Source of the DNA: Geoanaerobacter sp964528055 | GTDB lineage: Bacteria > Desulfobacterota > Desulfuromonadia > Geobacterales > DSM-12255 | Reading direction: 5' to 3' | NCBI GenBank assembly: GCA_964528055.1 | Contig: CAZGQM010000002.1 | Location: 310,001-374,000, forward strand | Length of the DNA: 64,000 bases | Program-made: the position numbers and the translations under genes | Shown here: positions 8,570 to 17,607 of the stretch, in pieces | How positions within the stretch are numbered: the stretch's first letter is position 1 | Layout: each line of letters opens with the position of its first letter | Notes under the pieces: generated by a model | What the model saw: only the letters and a program-made list of their open reading frames with translations | The model's database searches: none | Told to the model about the DNA's origin: nothing

Positions 8570-10405
8570 TCATTCCGAAAGAGGCTGTTTTTTCAGCTGT
8601 TTGACGATGGCTTCTGCAATACGTTGCGACACTCCCGGCAGGGTGACAAGTTCCTCGGGCGTGGCTGCACGGATGCCGGAAAGGCTGCCGAAGCCTCGCA
8701 GCAGAACTCTGCTGAGCTCTCTGCCGACACCCGGGACCTCCTCCAGGCGGGATCGGAGGGTCGACCGGTCCCGGAGTTGTTGATGGTAGGTAATGGCAAA
8801 GCGGTGCGCCTCATCGCGTATCTGTGCCAATAGCAGAAGCTGGGGAGAATTCTGCCGGAGCACGACAGGGTTCTTCCTCCCCGGCCTGAAGATTCGCTCC
8901 GCACTTCGCGTCACCTGGCTGTCACCAGGTGCTGAGCGGACTCGGCTCTTGGCCAGGGCAGCAACCTCAATGCCCGAAATGCCGAGATCCTCCATAACCT
9001 TGATAAGTATCCCCAGCTGCCCGAGCCCTCCGTCTACGATTATCAGGTCAGGCAGGGGTTCCAGAGCGGCCCGTCTGACCCGTCGTGTCAGTACCTCAGC
9101 CATCATGGCAAAGTCGTCGGCCTGTTGCACTCCCTTTATCCGATAGCGGCGGTACCCCTCCTTAAAAGGGATGGCGTCGACAAACGTCACCTGACTCCCG
9201 ACCGCATGGGCCCCCTGAAAGTTTGAGATGTCGAAGCATTCGATCCGCACTGGGGTCTTTTTCAGGTGGAGGCGATCCTGGAGTCCCTTCAGAATCAGGG
9301 AGCTGTCTATCTCCTTCCTGTTATGCTCGACAGCGGCGTTAGCTGCGTTTTTCGATGCAAGTTCAACCAGTTCCGACTTGATCCCGCGCTTTGGTACGGA
9401 TATGGCGACCTTTTTCCCTCTTCGCTCCGTGAGAAAATCGGCAAGCCCGCCCCCTTCGGGGAGCGGCATCGGGAGCAGGAGCTCGGCAGGTACAAAGACG
9501 TCCTGACCGTAGTACTCGCCGAGGAACGAGGCCAATCCCTCCGAGAGCTCCAGTTCCCACCTGAAAGGGTAACAGCGGCTGCCGATGAGTGTCCCTCCCC
9601 TGATAAAGAGAAGAGCGACAACCAGCAGGTTCCCCTCGTTATAAATGCCGACCACATCGAGATCTCCCTCGCCGGTAACCATCTTCTGCCGCTCCAGGGT
9701 CACCTCTATGTCTCTAAGCAGGTCGCGGTAGCGGGCAGCTTCTTCGTATCGTTCCGATGATGCGGCCTCAGCCATCCTTTGCCGGTATATTTTCACAAGC
9801 TCTTTGTCGCGACCGGAGAGAAAGAGTGAGGCCCCTTCAGCGAGTGAGCGGTACTCAGCAGGCGTAACGAGTCCGTGGCAAGGTGCTGAACACTGCCTGA
9901 TCTGGTAGAAGAGGCAGGGGCGGTTTCTGCGGCGGCAGGTTTCAAGCGGGTAACGTCGAAGAGGGAATATCCGCTGAAGCTGTTTAAGCACAGCCCGTGC
10001 TGCAGTTGCCGAGGCATAGGGGCCGAAATAGGTTGCGCCGTCCCTTGTAACTTTGCGGGCGATTGTCAGGCGCGGGAACTCTTCATTCAGGTCGAGCCTG
10101 AGAGAGAAGTAGGTCTTGTCGTCACGAAGGTTGATGTTGTATCTGGGGCGGTGCTGCTTGATAAGGGTGTTTTCGAGGATCAGCGCCTCTTTCTCTGTGT
10201 CGGTGACTATGCAGTCGAGCTCTCTCACCCGTTCGACCAGAAAGCGGATCTGGTAGCGTGAGTCCAGGGAGTTGCCAAAGTACGTCCGTACGCGCTGACG
10301 GAGGTTTCTGGCCTTTCCCACGTAGAGAATCTCCCCGGTCTCTCCCTTCATGAGATAGACCCCGGGAGAAGTCGGAAGGGATCTGATTGTATCCGCCGTT
10401 ATCAT
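8570..10405 (-). CDS. uvrC: UvrABC system endonuclease subunit C
   Basis: UvrC makes both incisions in nucleotide excision repair. The 611-residue product has a GIY-YIG nuclease domain at the N-terminus (SPGVYLMKGETGEILYVGKA), a UVR UvrB-binding segment near residues 200-235, an RNase H-like C-terminal nuclease (ECFDISNFQGAHAVGSQV; DLIIVDGGLGQL) and two helix-hairpin-helix motifs at the end (EVPGVGRELSRVLLRGFGS; LVTLPGVSQRIAEAI). The start at 10405 leaves the normal ~11 residues before GVY; the 44-codon upstream extension is not conserved-looking. An excellent promoter places the transcript start near this ATG. Confidence 0.96.
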   Translation of the reverse strand: MITADTIRSLPTSPGVYLMKGETGEILYVGKARNLRQRVRTYFGNSLDSRYQIRFLVERVRELDCIVTDTEKEALILENTLIKQHRPRYNINLRDDKTYFSLRLDLNEEFPRLTIARKVTRDGATYFGPYASATAARAVLKQLQRIFPLRRYPLETCRRRNRPCLFYQIRQCSAPCHGLVTPAEYRSLAEGASLFLSGRDKELVKIYRQRMAEAASSERYEEAARYRDLLRDIEVTLERQKMVTGEGDLDVVGIYNEGNLLVVALLFIRGGTLIGSRCYPFRWELELSEGLASFLGEYYGQDVFVPAELLLPMPLPEGGGLADFLTERRGKKVAISVPKRGIKSELVELASKNAANAAVEHNRKEIDSSLILKGLQDRLHLKKTPVRIECFDISNFQGAHAVGSQVTFVDAIPFKEGYRRYRIKGVQQADDFAMMAEVLTRRVRRAALEPLPDLIIVDGGLGQLGILIKVMEDLGISGIEVAALAKSRVRSAPGDSQVTRSAERIFRPGRKNPVVLRQNSPQLLLLAQIRDEAHRFAITYHQQLRDRSTLRSRLEEVPGVGRELSRVLLRGFGSLSGIRAATPEELVTLPGVSQRIAEAIVKQLKKQPLSE

Positions 10406-10411
10406 GGGCAG

Positions 10412-10440
10412 AGTATACTGTTTTTGGTGAAGCGATGCAA
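10412..10440 (-). promoter_or_regulatory. Sigma-70-like promoter for uvrC
   Basis: Read on the minus strand: TTGCAT (10435-10440), a 17-base spacer, TATACT (10412-10417). Transcription should begin about 7 bases beyond the -10, close to the uvrC ATG at 10405, leaving little or no leader. Confidence 0.65.
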
Positions 10441-10569
10441 ACAGCCTGCAATGCTGTGTAAGCCGCGACTTTGTAGGGAGAGAGGATGCCATTCTTCGTT
10501 GACAACCCTTGCCGTTGATGCTATTTTTCGTCAGCATTTCAGACCAGTAGCCACGGAAAGGGCGCGCCA

Positions 10570-13458
10570 GTGCCAGTCAGAGCATTCATTCGCCCCATTG
10601 TGAAAAGATACCTGTTCGGGCTCTTAATCGCTATTATCCTCGTTGCGGCTCCCTCGTTCGCTCTTGATTCGCAGGACTCCCAGATATTTATCACCGGTTT
10701 CAACGCCTATCAGAAGAAAGAGTACCAGACCGCAGTCGACAAGATGACGCAGGTCCTGAAGAATTATCCGGAGAGCCAGCTTCGCGACATGGCGCTCTTC
10801 TGGCTGGCCCGCGCCAATTTCAAGGCCGGTAACCAGAAGGACGCTGCACGGTACATGGCCCAGTTCTTCCGCGAGTATCCCGACAACCCGTTAAAGGGGA
10901 CGGTCGAGGACGAGCTTGTGTCGCTGGCCACTGCCTATGCCAAGGATGACAAGGCACGGGTCGCTGCTGAAAAGGCCGATGCCGAGCGGGTTGCCAAAGA
11001 GAGTGCCGAAATTAAACGCCTTGCACAGGAAAAGGCCGAATCCGAGCGGCTCGCGTCCGAGGACGCTGCACGGGAAAAGGCAGAAGCAGAGCAGAAACGG
11101 CTTGCGATGGAGCGGTCAGCTGCCGAAAAGGCTTCCGAGGAAAAGGCAGCACGCATAAAAGTGGCAGCGGAAGAAGCAGCCAGGGAAAAGGCCGTGGCCG
11201 ACAGGCTGATCCGGGAAAAAGCCGATTCAGAGCGAGCCGCACAGGAACGGGCTATTGCCGAAGAGCGCCGCGTTGCAGCAAAAAAGGCCGCTGTTGAGCT
11301 GAGTGCCCGCGCCAAGGCAGATGCCGACCGTGCAGCAGCCGAGAAATCTCTGCTTGAAAAGGCCGAAGCAGAGCGGATTGCAACGGAAAAGGCCGAGGCA
11401 GACCGGATTGCCAAATTGAAGATCGAGGATGAGCGCAAGCGGCTGTTGGCTGATAAAGCTGCTGCGGATAAGGCTGCCATGGAGAGGACCGCTCAGGAGC
11501 GGTCTGCACGTGAGAAGGCGGTTCAGGATAAGGCCGCAGCTGAACGCTTGGCAAAGGCAAAGGCTGAGTCGGAACGGGCGGCGAGATTGAATGCCGAGGC
11601 CGAGCAGTCCCGTCTCGAATCAGAGAAGGCCGCTGCAGCGAAGCTTGCTGAAGCAAAGGCCGGTGAGGCCCGGACAGCCCTTAGGAAGGTCGAAGCCGAA
11701 CGCCAGGAGAGGGAAAAGGCTGAAAACGAGCAGAAACGCATTGCAGCCGAGAAGGCTGCGGGAGACCAGAAGCGTCTTGCAGCCGAGAAGAGGCTTGCAG
11801 CCAGGTCGGGTGCCAAGCGAAAGACAGCTAAACCGGTAGAGAGTGCACGAGACAGGTCCATTGCAGAATACAGGGCAATTATTGATCGTGCCCCGGGCAG
11901 CAGTTCAGCCGAGGCCTCCTCGGCCAAGCTGAAGGCCATGGGGGTCGATTATCCTGCCACCGGTTCGCTGAAGCCCGCGTCCGTGCATCAGCCTCCTGCC
12001 ACTGCACAGGTTCTTAACCTCGAAGTGGGGCAGTTTGCCGATGTGGAGTTCAACGTGGGAACTGCCGGCCAGGCCTTTCCGGTTGGACGCCGAATCGTAC
12101 TACCATTTGAGGTGCAAAACCGGGGTAACGGCAACGACAGCTTCTATCTCGAATCCGGGTTCCCTGCCGAGTACGGGGTGCAGTTCGTTGCTGAGGATAA
12201 GCCTGAGGTTCCAGTCAACCTGACGCCGCAACTCTCTCCTGGGCAGCGATTCAAAGGTGCATTGGCTCTTACCATTCCTCGCGGAACCATCGACGGCCAG
12301 AAGATCAGCTATCCGGTAAAGCTTGCTTCGCAGTATGCAAAAGACATATCCCAGTCACGCCAGGTTACATTCATTGCGTCTGCACCTCTGTTGCGGGCGG
12401 TCATCAATACCGACAGAAAAGAGGTTGCTCCGGGCGAGAAGGTCACCTACCGGGTCGCACTTCTCAACATAGGTTCCGCAGCTGCCGGCGGGGTGATGCT
12501 CCGTTTGAACTATCCTCCTCTCTATGAGCCAGTGGATTTCATAAAGTCTGGATTCAAGCAGGAGATGAAGGCTGCGCTGGTTCTCGACGGTCTCAAGCTT
12601 GAGTCTGGCGAGAGCAAGGAGCTGACCGTCACATTCCAGTTGAAGGATGAGGCTTTGGCGCGCCAGGAGCTCTTCCTGCGCGGCGACCTGATTAATCAGG
12701 AGATGGAGACGTCGGACTCGTTTGTATCGGCGTTGGCTCTTGTTCAGGGGATCAGCGGCGTAATCGCCCGAACCACGGCTGAGAAGCTGGTGGTGATACC
12801 CGGACAGACGGTCACCATCCCCCTTATAGTCAACAACACCGGAAACCAGCGCGAGGACTTTGGCATACAGCTCTCCTTGCCGGCTTCACTGACATATACC
12901 CTCTATCAGGACTTGAACCGCGACGGCATACGTCAGCCCAATGAGCCTGCCATAAATCATGTCGGCCCACTGGCTGCCCGCGAAGAGGCCTATGTCGTCC
13001 TGGAGTTGAAGACCCCGGCCAGCGAGGGTGATGGCAGCAGCATGCCGCTGTCGGTCTCGTTCGAACCGGAGTCAGACCGGAAGAAGGGGGCAATAGTCAA
13101 CTTGAAAATTGCATACTCAAGGCCTGTTGTCGAACTTACCATGACCGGACGTGGCGGCAGGCTCAGGCCTGGCGAGGTTGCCACCTTTGACCTGAACTGC
13201 ATCAACCGGGGTTCCAGCATAGCAAAGGTAGTGGACATGCAGACCGTACTCCCTGAGGCTCTGGAACTGGTTGCTTCCGACCCTGCAGTGAGCCGTGGTC
13301 GGGGGGGCGAGTACATCTGGAAGTTCGAGGAACTGGGGGCGGGCGAAAAGAAGGGGGCCAGGGTCTCCTTCCGCGTAAAGTCAGGCGTGGCCGTAGGGAC
13401 CAACCTCCAGGTGAAGAACCTGCTCCGTTACCAGGATCAGCTGGGGAATTCGTATTAG
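10570..13458 (+). CDS. Large exported protein: TPR-like head, AEK-rich coiled coil, DUF11-like beta domains
   Basis: I do not know a named homologue. The 962-residue protein (GTG start) begins with a signal peptide ending around SFALDS. A YbgF/tol-pal-type TPR region follows (residues ~35-120: AYQKKEYQTAVDKMTQVLKN; NFKAGNQKDAARYMAQFF). Next come ~300 residues of Ala/Glu/Lys/Arg-rich sequence with the recurring unit EKAxAERxA, which should form a very long helix or coiled coil. The C-terminal half (~490-960) is beta-rich repeats like DUF11/NEW3 domains (EVAPGEKVTYRVALLNIGSA; RPGEVATFDLNCINRGSSIA). It probably spans or decorates the periplasm or cell envelope. A strong terminator follows and it stands alone. 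Confidence 0.75.
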   Translation: MPVRAFIRPIVKRYLFGLLIAIILVAAPSFALDSQDSQIFITGFNAYQKKEYQTAVDKMTQVLKNYPESQLRDMALFWLARANFKAGNQKDAARYMAQFFREYPDNPLKGTVEDELVSLATAYAKDDKARVAAEKADAERVAKESAEIKRLAQEKAESERLASEDAAREKAEAEQKRLAMERSAAEKASEEKAARIKVAAEEAAREKAVADRLIREKADSERAAQERAIAEERRVAAKKAAVELSARAKADADRAAAEKSLLEKAEAERIATEKAEADRIAKLKIEDERKRLLADKAAADKAAMERTAQERSAREKAVQDKAAAERLAKAKAESERAARLNAEAEQSRLESEKAAAAKLAEAKAGEARTALRKVEAERQEREKAENEQKRIAAEKAAGDQKRLAAEKRLAARSGAKRKTAKPVESARDRSIAEYRAIIDRAPGSSSAEASSAKLKAMGVDYPATGSLKPASVHQPPATAQVLNLEVGQFADVEFNVGTAGQAFPVGRRIVLPFEVQNRGNGNDSFYLESGFPAEYGVQFVAEDKPEVPVNLTPQLSPGQRFKGALALTIPRGTIDGQKISYPVKLASQYAKDISQSRQVTFIASAPLLRAVINTDRKEVAPGEKVTYRVALLNIGSAAAGGVMLRLNYPPLYEPVDFIKSGFKQEMKAALVLDGLKLESGESKELTVTFQLKDEALARQELFLRGDLINQEMETSDSFVSALALVQGISGVIARTTAEKLVVIPGQTVTIPLIVNNTGNQREDFGIQLSLPASLTYTLYQDLNRDGIRQPNEPAINHVGPLAAREEAYVVLELKTPASEGDGSSMPLSVSFEPESDRKKGAIVNLKIAYSRPVVELTMTGRGGRLRPGEVATFDLNCINRGSSIAKVVDMQTVLPEALELVASDPAVSRGRGGEYIWKFEELGAGEKKGARVSFRVKSGVAVGTNLQVKNLLRYQDQLGNSY
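10965..11830 (+). repeat. Degenerate AEK-coding tandem repeat
   Basis: Within the large exported protein, short degenerate units such as gaaaaggccgaagcagagcg recur, coding AEKAEAER-like heptad or undecad segments. The periodicity accounts for long open frames on the other strand, which are shadows. Confidence 0.8.
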
Positions 13459-13482
13459 CCGATTTAACTGAAAATGGTCACA

Positions 13483-13523
13483 GAAACAGAAAGGGCGCCC
13501 AGTCGAGGCGCCCTTTCTGTTTC
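13483..13523 (+). terminator. Strong rho-independent-type terminator
   Basis: A perfect 17-base inverted repeat, GAAACAGAAAGGGCGCC (13483-13499) and its complement (13507-13523), encloses a 7-base loop. The arms end in TTTCTGTTTC. It lies 24 bases after the stop of the large coiled-coil protein. Confidence 0.85.
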
Positions 13524-13768
13524 CAGCCTCTCTCTGTCTTCTTTGGATGAGGCAAGAAGCGAGGGGCGTAATCATGGGCAATAAATAGCATTGAAAATTC
13601 GGAATCGACACCCGAAATTGCAATGATTGAGAGATGCGACCTGGAGAACAGTTGAAATTCAAGCAACTGATTTACTCGTCCTACTGATGGCATATCCAAT
13701 GAAAAGCAGGGCTCAACCGCAAACGGAGGCAATCCATGGGAATGCTTGCGATATCAAGAAGATAAGGT
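13524..13768. other. Convergent intergenic stretch with no recognisable gene
   Basis: The convergent gap spans 13459-13768. Beyond the terminator at 13483-13523 I see no coding sequence, RNA gene or repeat. A 61-codon open frame at 13627 has no ribosome-binding site and runs antisense into the LysM gene, so it is not accepted. Confidence 0.5.
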
Positions 13769-14899
13769 TTAAGGCTTCGGGACGGTTATTGCTTCTACCC
13801 TGGTCGTGGTGAGCTGTTCAGCAGTAACCGCATCCAACGGCGTGTCGGTAAGGAAGAGTCTGACCGGTTTATGCGGCAGGGTTACCATGAACCCGTTCAG
13901 TTCCCGTGTCTCACCTTTGTCTGCGTTTGCGTTGAAACGGTGAAGGCCCGGAACAAACGGGATCTCGAGCTGGGTCAGAAGATGCGAGGCAAGAGCGGTG
14001 AACCCTGGCTTGGTGTCCAGCCGAATAACCGTGTACCCCCCCATTTCCAGTAGGCGGTGCATGGTGTACGCAAAGGGATCCTGCCCGTTTGCTGCGATTA
14101 CGTAAGGTTTATTCTGAAATTCTAGGTAGTGGTCCACCTTTATGCTGAAGCGTTCGCCATTCTCCCGGCTGGTTGTCCCTTCGATTACCTTGTCAGGAGT
14201 CCAGGGGATGGAAAGAGCCGCCAAAACACCTTCCACAAGCAGGTTTGGGTCGGTGACGGTGATGGATCTGACTTCAAGCGGCATAGTGGCCAACGACCTT
14301 ATCGGTTCCTGCCTATGTGGTGATGAAACCTTGGGGGTGGCAGCAGTTGGTGCCTGAAGAGGGATTGTCGGTTCCACGGACGGAGAATGCTGTTTCTGCC
14401 TCCGGGGAGGGGCGGCCTTTTTTCGGTGCGGCTCTGCAGAAGAGCTGCTCTCCTTTTGTATGACTATCTTCTGGCCAACGGTGAGTCGGGTTCCGCTCGA
14501 AAGAGCGTTAGCTCGTATGATTTCAGGAATAAGGAGCTCCGCTTCGCGGTTGGACATCCCGAAATCTCTCATGAGGATCTTGAAGAGATTGTCACCCGGC
14601 TTGATGGTGTATGTGGCGCTCCCGCCGTTATGTGCGGGCTGGTCAACATTTCTGGAGGCAGTCTGCTGGGGGGCTGGCTTTCCTGCAGATGAACTGCCCT
14701 TCTTTGCAGGTGGAGCCCCTTTCAGTTTCTTCAGTTCATTAAGGTCGATCTCGTAGCCCGGCGCAGGGCCTCCACTCCACACTAACGGTGTGTAGATGAG
14801 CTGAAGTCCGCAAAGAGCAAGAAACAGCAGGGGGGTGGTCGAGACCCATGAACAACGGGACCGGTGGCTCGATGGGGTTTCCAGGTGGTGGAGTATCAT
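13769..14899 (-). CDS. LysM-domain membrane-anchored protein
   Basis: The 376-residue protein has one hydrophobic segment near residues 22-42, a proline/serine/lysine-rich linker and a LysM domain around residues 95-150 (YTIKPGDNLFKILMRDFGMS; LTVGQKIVIQKE). The C-terminal ~190 residues form a domain I do not recognise (PYVIAANGQDPFAYTMHRLL; PHKPVRLFLTDTPLDAV). LysM domains bind peptidoglycan, so it probably sits in the periplasm anchored to the inner membrane. Its ATG overlaps the stop of the upstream receiver-like gene by 4 bases, so the two proteins are likely made together and may interact. Confidence 0.72.
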   Translation of the reverse strand: MILHHLETPSSHRSRCSWVSTTPLLFLALCGLQLIYTPLVWSGGPAPGYEIDLNELKKLKGAPPAKKGSSSAGKPAPQQTASRNVDQPAHNGGSATYTIKPGDNLFKILMRDFGMSNREAELLIPEIIRANALSSGTRLTVGQKIVIQKESSSSAEPHRKKAAPPRRQKQHSPSVEPTIPLQAPTAATPKVSSPHRQEPIRSLATMPLEVRSITVTDPNLLVEGVLAALSIPWTPDKVIEGTTSRENGERFSIKVDHYLEFQNKPYVIAANGQDPFAYTMHRLLEMGGYTVIRLDTKPGFTALASHLLTQLEIPFVPGLHRFNANADKGETRELNGFMVTLPHKPVRLFLTDTPLDAVTAEQLTTTRVEAITVPKP

Positions 14900-16092
14900 T
14901 TCAGTTCCTTGCGAACCTGTGTGCTGGCCTCTTTTTCGAAATAGATGACAAAGGCATGCAGCACGGTGTCGGCTCTGTTTTTATACAGAATAATCTGTGC
15001 AGTTGAGGAGAGTTTCCCTTTTTTCACAAGGAACTCCTCTTTCAACTCCCTCGACTCCAGGCGGTAATCGCGTACCTTTGCCATTTCCTGTAGTGCGCTG
15101 GAGAAAAATGAGGGGGCTATCCCGGACGAACGTCTGTCGATGACCTGCAGGGCCTTTATGCTCCCGGCATCCCGATAGATCTTGAATTCCTTCGATGCCG
15201 TGGTGTAGCGTTCCCATCCCGGATTGGATGATGCATAGCGCGGGTCGTGATTGCCTGGAGGGATAAATTTGGGGAGCGGATACACTGGGGTACTCCCCTG
15301 GCCTGTCGCGGTGGGATGCGTGGTTGCTGGTTTCTGAACGGCCTCAAGCCGTGTTTTTGGTGCGGGTGCAACGGTACGCGGTACTGCAGGGGAAGGCTTG
15401 CCGGTGAATACGGCAAAAAGCAGACCAGAAACAGAGAGGAACAAGATAACGGAAAGTGCTATCATGAGCCGTTTCTTCTCCCATTGTATCGGAGGGGGGC
15501 TGCTGTTCAGGATCGTGGCCTGACGCGGGATATTGTCATCCTTCAGTTCCTGTTTGGCTGTGGGGGGATGAGCAGTCCCCAGCGAGGCATTTACTGTTTG
15601 TTCGGATTGCGGGGCTCCGGTTGAGATAGAGACGGTGTCGCCTAACCCGGTTGAAAGAGCTGTCGTGGCCGGTGATATCTGGTCTGAATCGAGCTTTGTC
15701 GCAGTAGATTGTATGCCGGGATGCAGATCATGATCGCCCAACTGATCGCCTATGATTTCTATGATGGCGTCTGAGAGTTCATTGTCCGATACCGCGACCG
15801 ACAGTTCGATGTCGGCAGTGGATTCTCCGCTTTCCTCAGTGCTGTCGGTGAAAAGTATGATTTTTATAGAGCTGGAGCCTGACTCGCTTCGGACATGGCG
15901 GACCAATATGGAGCCAGACAACCCTGAGAGGCGATTCTGGAGGAACAGGAGGTCGGGTGCCCTGGATCCAATCTCCATAAGCCCGTGGCTAAGGCCTGTG
16001 GCTATTCTTACAGTGCCGTCCGGTAGCGTTCCGACCCTGTTCAAGATGGAGTGCAGGCGCGGCTGGTCTGATATGAGGAGGATGTCTATCAT
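14896..16092 (-). CDS. Degenerate receiver-like domain fused to a transmembrane protein
   Basis: The first ~120 residues resemble a response-regulator receiver fold (MIDILLISDQPRLHSILNRV; PDLLFLQNRLSGLSGSILVR; KIILFTDS), but the phosphoacceptor Asp position reads LQN, so phosphorylation is unlikely. A linker, a single transmembrane helix (residues ~210-230, LMIALSVILFLSVSGLLFAV), a Pro/Ala/Thr-rich spacer and a 120-residue C-terminal domain follow (GWERYTTASKEFKIYRDAGS; AQIILYKNRADTVLHAFVIY). The N-terminus would be cytoplasmic and the C-terminus periplasmic, next to the LysM partner encoded by the overlapping downstream gene. Function unknown. Confidence 0.65.
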   Translation of the reverse strand: MIDILLISDQPRLHSILNRVGTLPDGTVRIATGLSHGLMEIGSRAPDLLFLQNRLSGLSGSILVRHVRSESGSSSIKIILFTDSTEESGESTADIELSVAVSDNELSDAIIEIIGDQLGDHDLHPGIQSTATKLDSDQISPATTALSTGLGDTVSISTGAPQSEQTVNASLGTAHPPTAKQELKDDNIPRQATILNSSPPPIQWEKKRLMIALSVILFLSVSGLLFAVFTGKPSPAVPRTVAPAPKTRLEAVQKPATTHPTATGQGSTPVYPLPKFIPPGNHDPRYASSNPGWERYTTASKEFKIYRDAGSIKALQVIDRRSSGIAPSFFSSALQEMAKVRDYRLESRELKEEFLVKKGKLSSTAQIILYKNRADTVLHAFVIYFEKEASTQVRKELK

Positions 16093-16188
16093 CGAATTCC
16101 TGGCAAGGCCTGAGAAATGCCGCTATTCTAATGGAGCAGTACCGGCTTGGCAATAGTAATTGCGATGCAGCGGGTGGGGCTATGACAG

Positions 16189-17409
16189 TTATGTCTGATC
16201 TGACAAAGGATCGCGGATGATGGCTGTGAACATGTGCCGCCCTTCGCTAAGCGTGGCCGAGAGGGCGATCTCTACCTCCCTAGAATCTCCTCGGATGTTT
16301 TTCAGCGCAAAGGTGAAGGTTGTGCCGGTCCAGGTGCGGTCACTGCCGAGGCGGTTTTCGATCTCTTGCTGTAATTTCTCTCCATTGACAAGGAAGCTGA
16401 AGAAGCTGATTCCGATCAGATCTTCCCTGGGGAGTCCTAGAAGCTGTTCGGCAGAGCGGTTGACGATAACTATCTTGCCGTCATCTATGAAAGTTATAAA
16501 TGCGGATCGCGCCATTTCTATGACATTTCTGTATCGTTCCTCGGATTCCCGGCGCTGGACGCTCTTGCGTTCCAGCTCTTCCATCATTGCGTTGTATGCG
16601 GTAATCAAATGCGAGACTTCATCCTTCCCGCTAACGGTGAGCTGCTCACTGAAGTTGCCGGTCAGTGCAACCTTGTTAATGGTTTCAGAGAGACGCGTAA
16701 TCGGGGTGAGAATGTAGCGGCTTATGAGCCCTCTTATCAGAAGGATTATCAGGAGGGCGATGACGCCGATAACACCAAAATCTTTAGAGAGGTTATAGGT
16801 AATTGTTTTGTAAAGCTCTGACATGGGAATGGTTACGGAGACGGCCCCTATGACCTCTCCGACATTATATCCGTATGAAAAGTGCCCTTTCGGGAATCGC
16901 TTCTGGATATAGTCAGGAGCAGCCTCAAAGCTGCCATGACACTCCAGGCATGATGCCTCGGCGGTCATCGGCAGCATGTAACGAAGGAGGCGTTTAGCGT
17001 TAACGGTTATCACGCGGTGGTGCTCCTTGACCGGCCTGGTTGAAAAATCTCTGAGCTGTGATGCTTCATACGGATCCGGGCTGTTCTGGGGATTGCGGTA
17101 ACGGAGCGATACCTGGCGAAGTGTGTAGCCGGTTCCGTCTGAAATTCGCTTGGCTATCCGGGTGGCGGCCACCTGCGGAATTAGATTCTCATTGGTGCGT
17201 GTCTCCTGCTTGAGCGAAGATGAGAGGTAGGCGCGGGTCTCTACAAGCTGGCGCGCCATCAGGCGTGAAGTGTCGATTGAGTCGCGGAGGACAAGTGACT
17301 GTTGACGTAGGAAATCGTCAATTACATTTGCGGTCAAAAGGGCAATGAATATAAGTGCCAGAATCAGATTGAACCTGGCGCTGAGGCGAAGATTGTTGAT
17401 AAGGGACAT
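16189..17409 (-). CDS. Heme-binding periplasmic sensor with HAMP and PAS domains, no output domain
   Basis: The 406-residue protein starts at 17409 after AGGAG. A first transmembrane helix (~12-30) is followed by a periplasmic DUF3365/Tll0287-like domain carrying one c-type heme site, CLECH, then a second helix (GVIGVIALLIILLIRGLI), a HAMP linker (RYILTPITRLSETINKVA) and one PAS domain (YRNVIEMARSAFITFIDDGK; SAEQLLGLPREDLIGISFF). It ends right after PAS: no histidine kinase, GGDEF or methyl-accepting region follows. It may signal by binding a partner or may be truncated. It is divergent from parA. Confidence 0.8.
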   Translation of the reverse strand: MSLINNLRLSARFNLILALIFIALLTANVIDDFLRQQSLVLRDSIDTSRLMARQLVETRAYLSSSLKQETRTNENLIPQVAATRIAKRISDGTGYTLRQVSLRYRNPQNSPDPYEASQLRDFSTRPVKEHHRVITVNAKRLLRYMLPMTAEASCLECHGSFEAAPDYIQKRFPKGHFSYGYNVGEVIGAVSVTIPMSELYKTITYNLSKDFGVIGVIALLIILLIRGLISRYILTPITRLSETINKVALTGNFSEQLTVSGKDEVSHLITAYNAMMEELERKSVQRRESEERYRNVIEMARSAFITFIDDGKIVIVNRSAEQLLGLPREDLIGISFFSFLVNGEKLQQEIENRLGSDRTWTGTTFTFALKNIRGDSREVEIALSATLSEGRHMFTAIIRDPLSDQT

Positions 17410-17607
17410 GCACTCTCCTGCCCAATCGTGATTGAAGACAGTATACCTGGAGTAAGGCGATGCGCAAGAAGTGAGGCCATGGAACCTGGACCGGTCGAAA
17501 GGGAAAAACATCCTTTTATTATGAGTGAGAGTATGGTAAGGTGCACTGCTTTATACGATCTTCGCCATAATTTCATCCATTAAATCAACTTGTTACAAGA
17601 CAGGTCC

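Noticed and set aside
10935..11939. Several long open frames on the minus strand rich in Ser/Ala
   Set aside because: They are antisense shadows of the AEK repeat, whose codon bias removes stops in other frames.
13627..13812. 61-codon frame in the convergent gap
   Set aside because: No ribosome-binding site and partial antisense overlap with the LysM gene.
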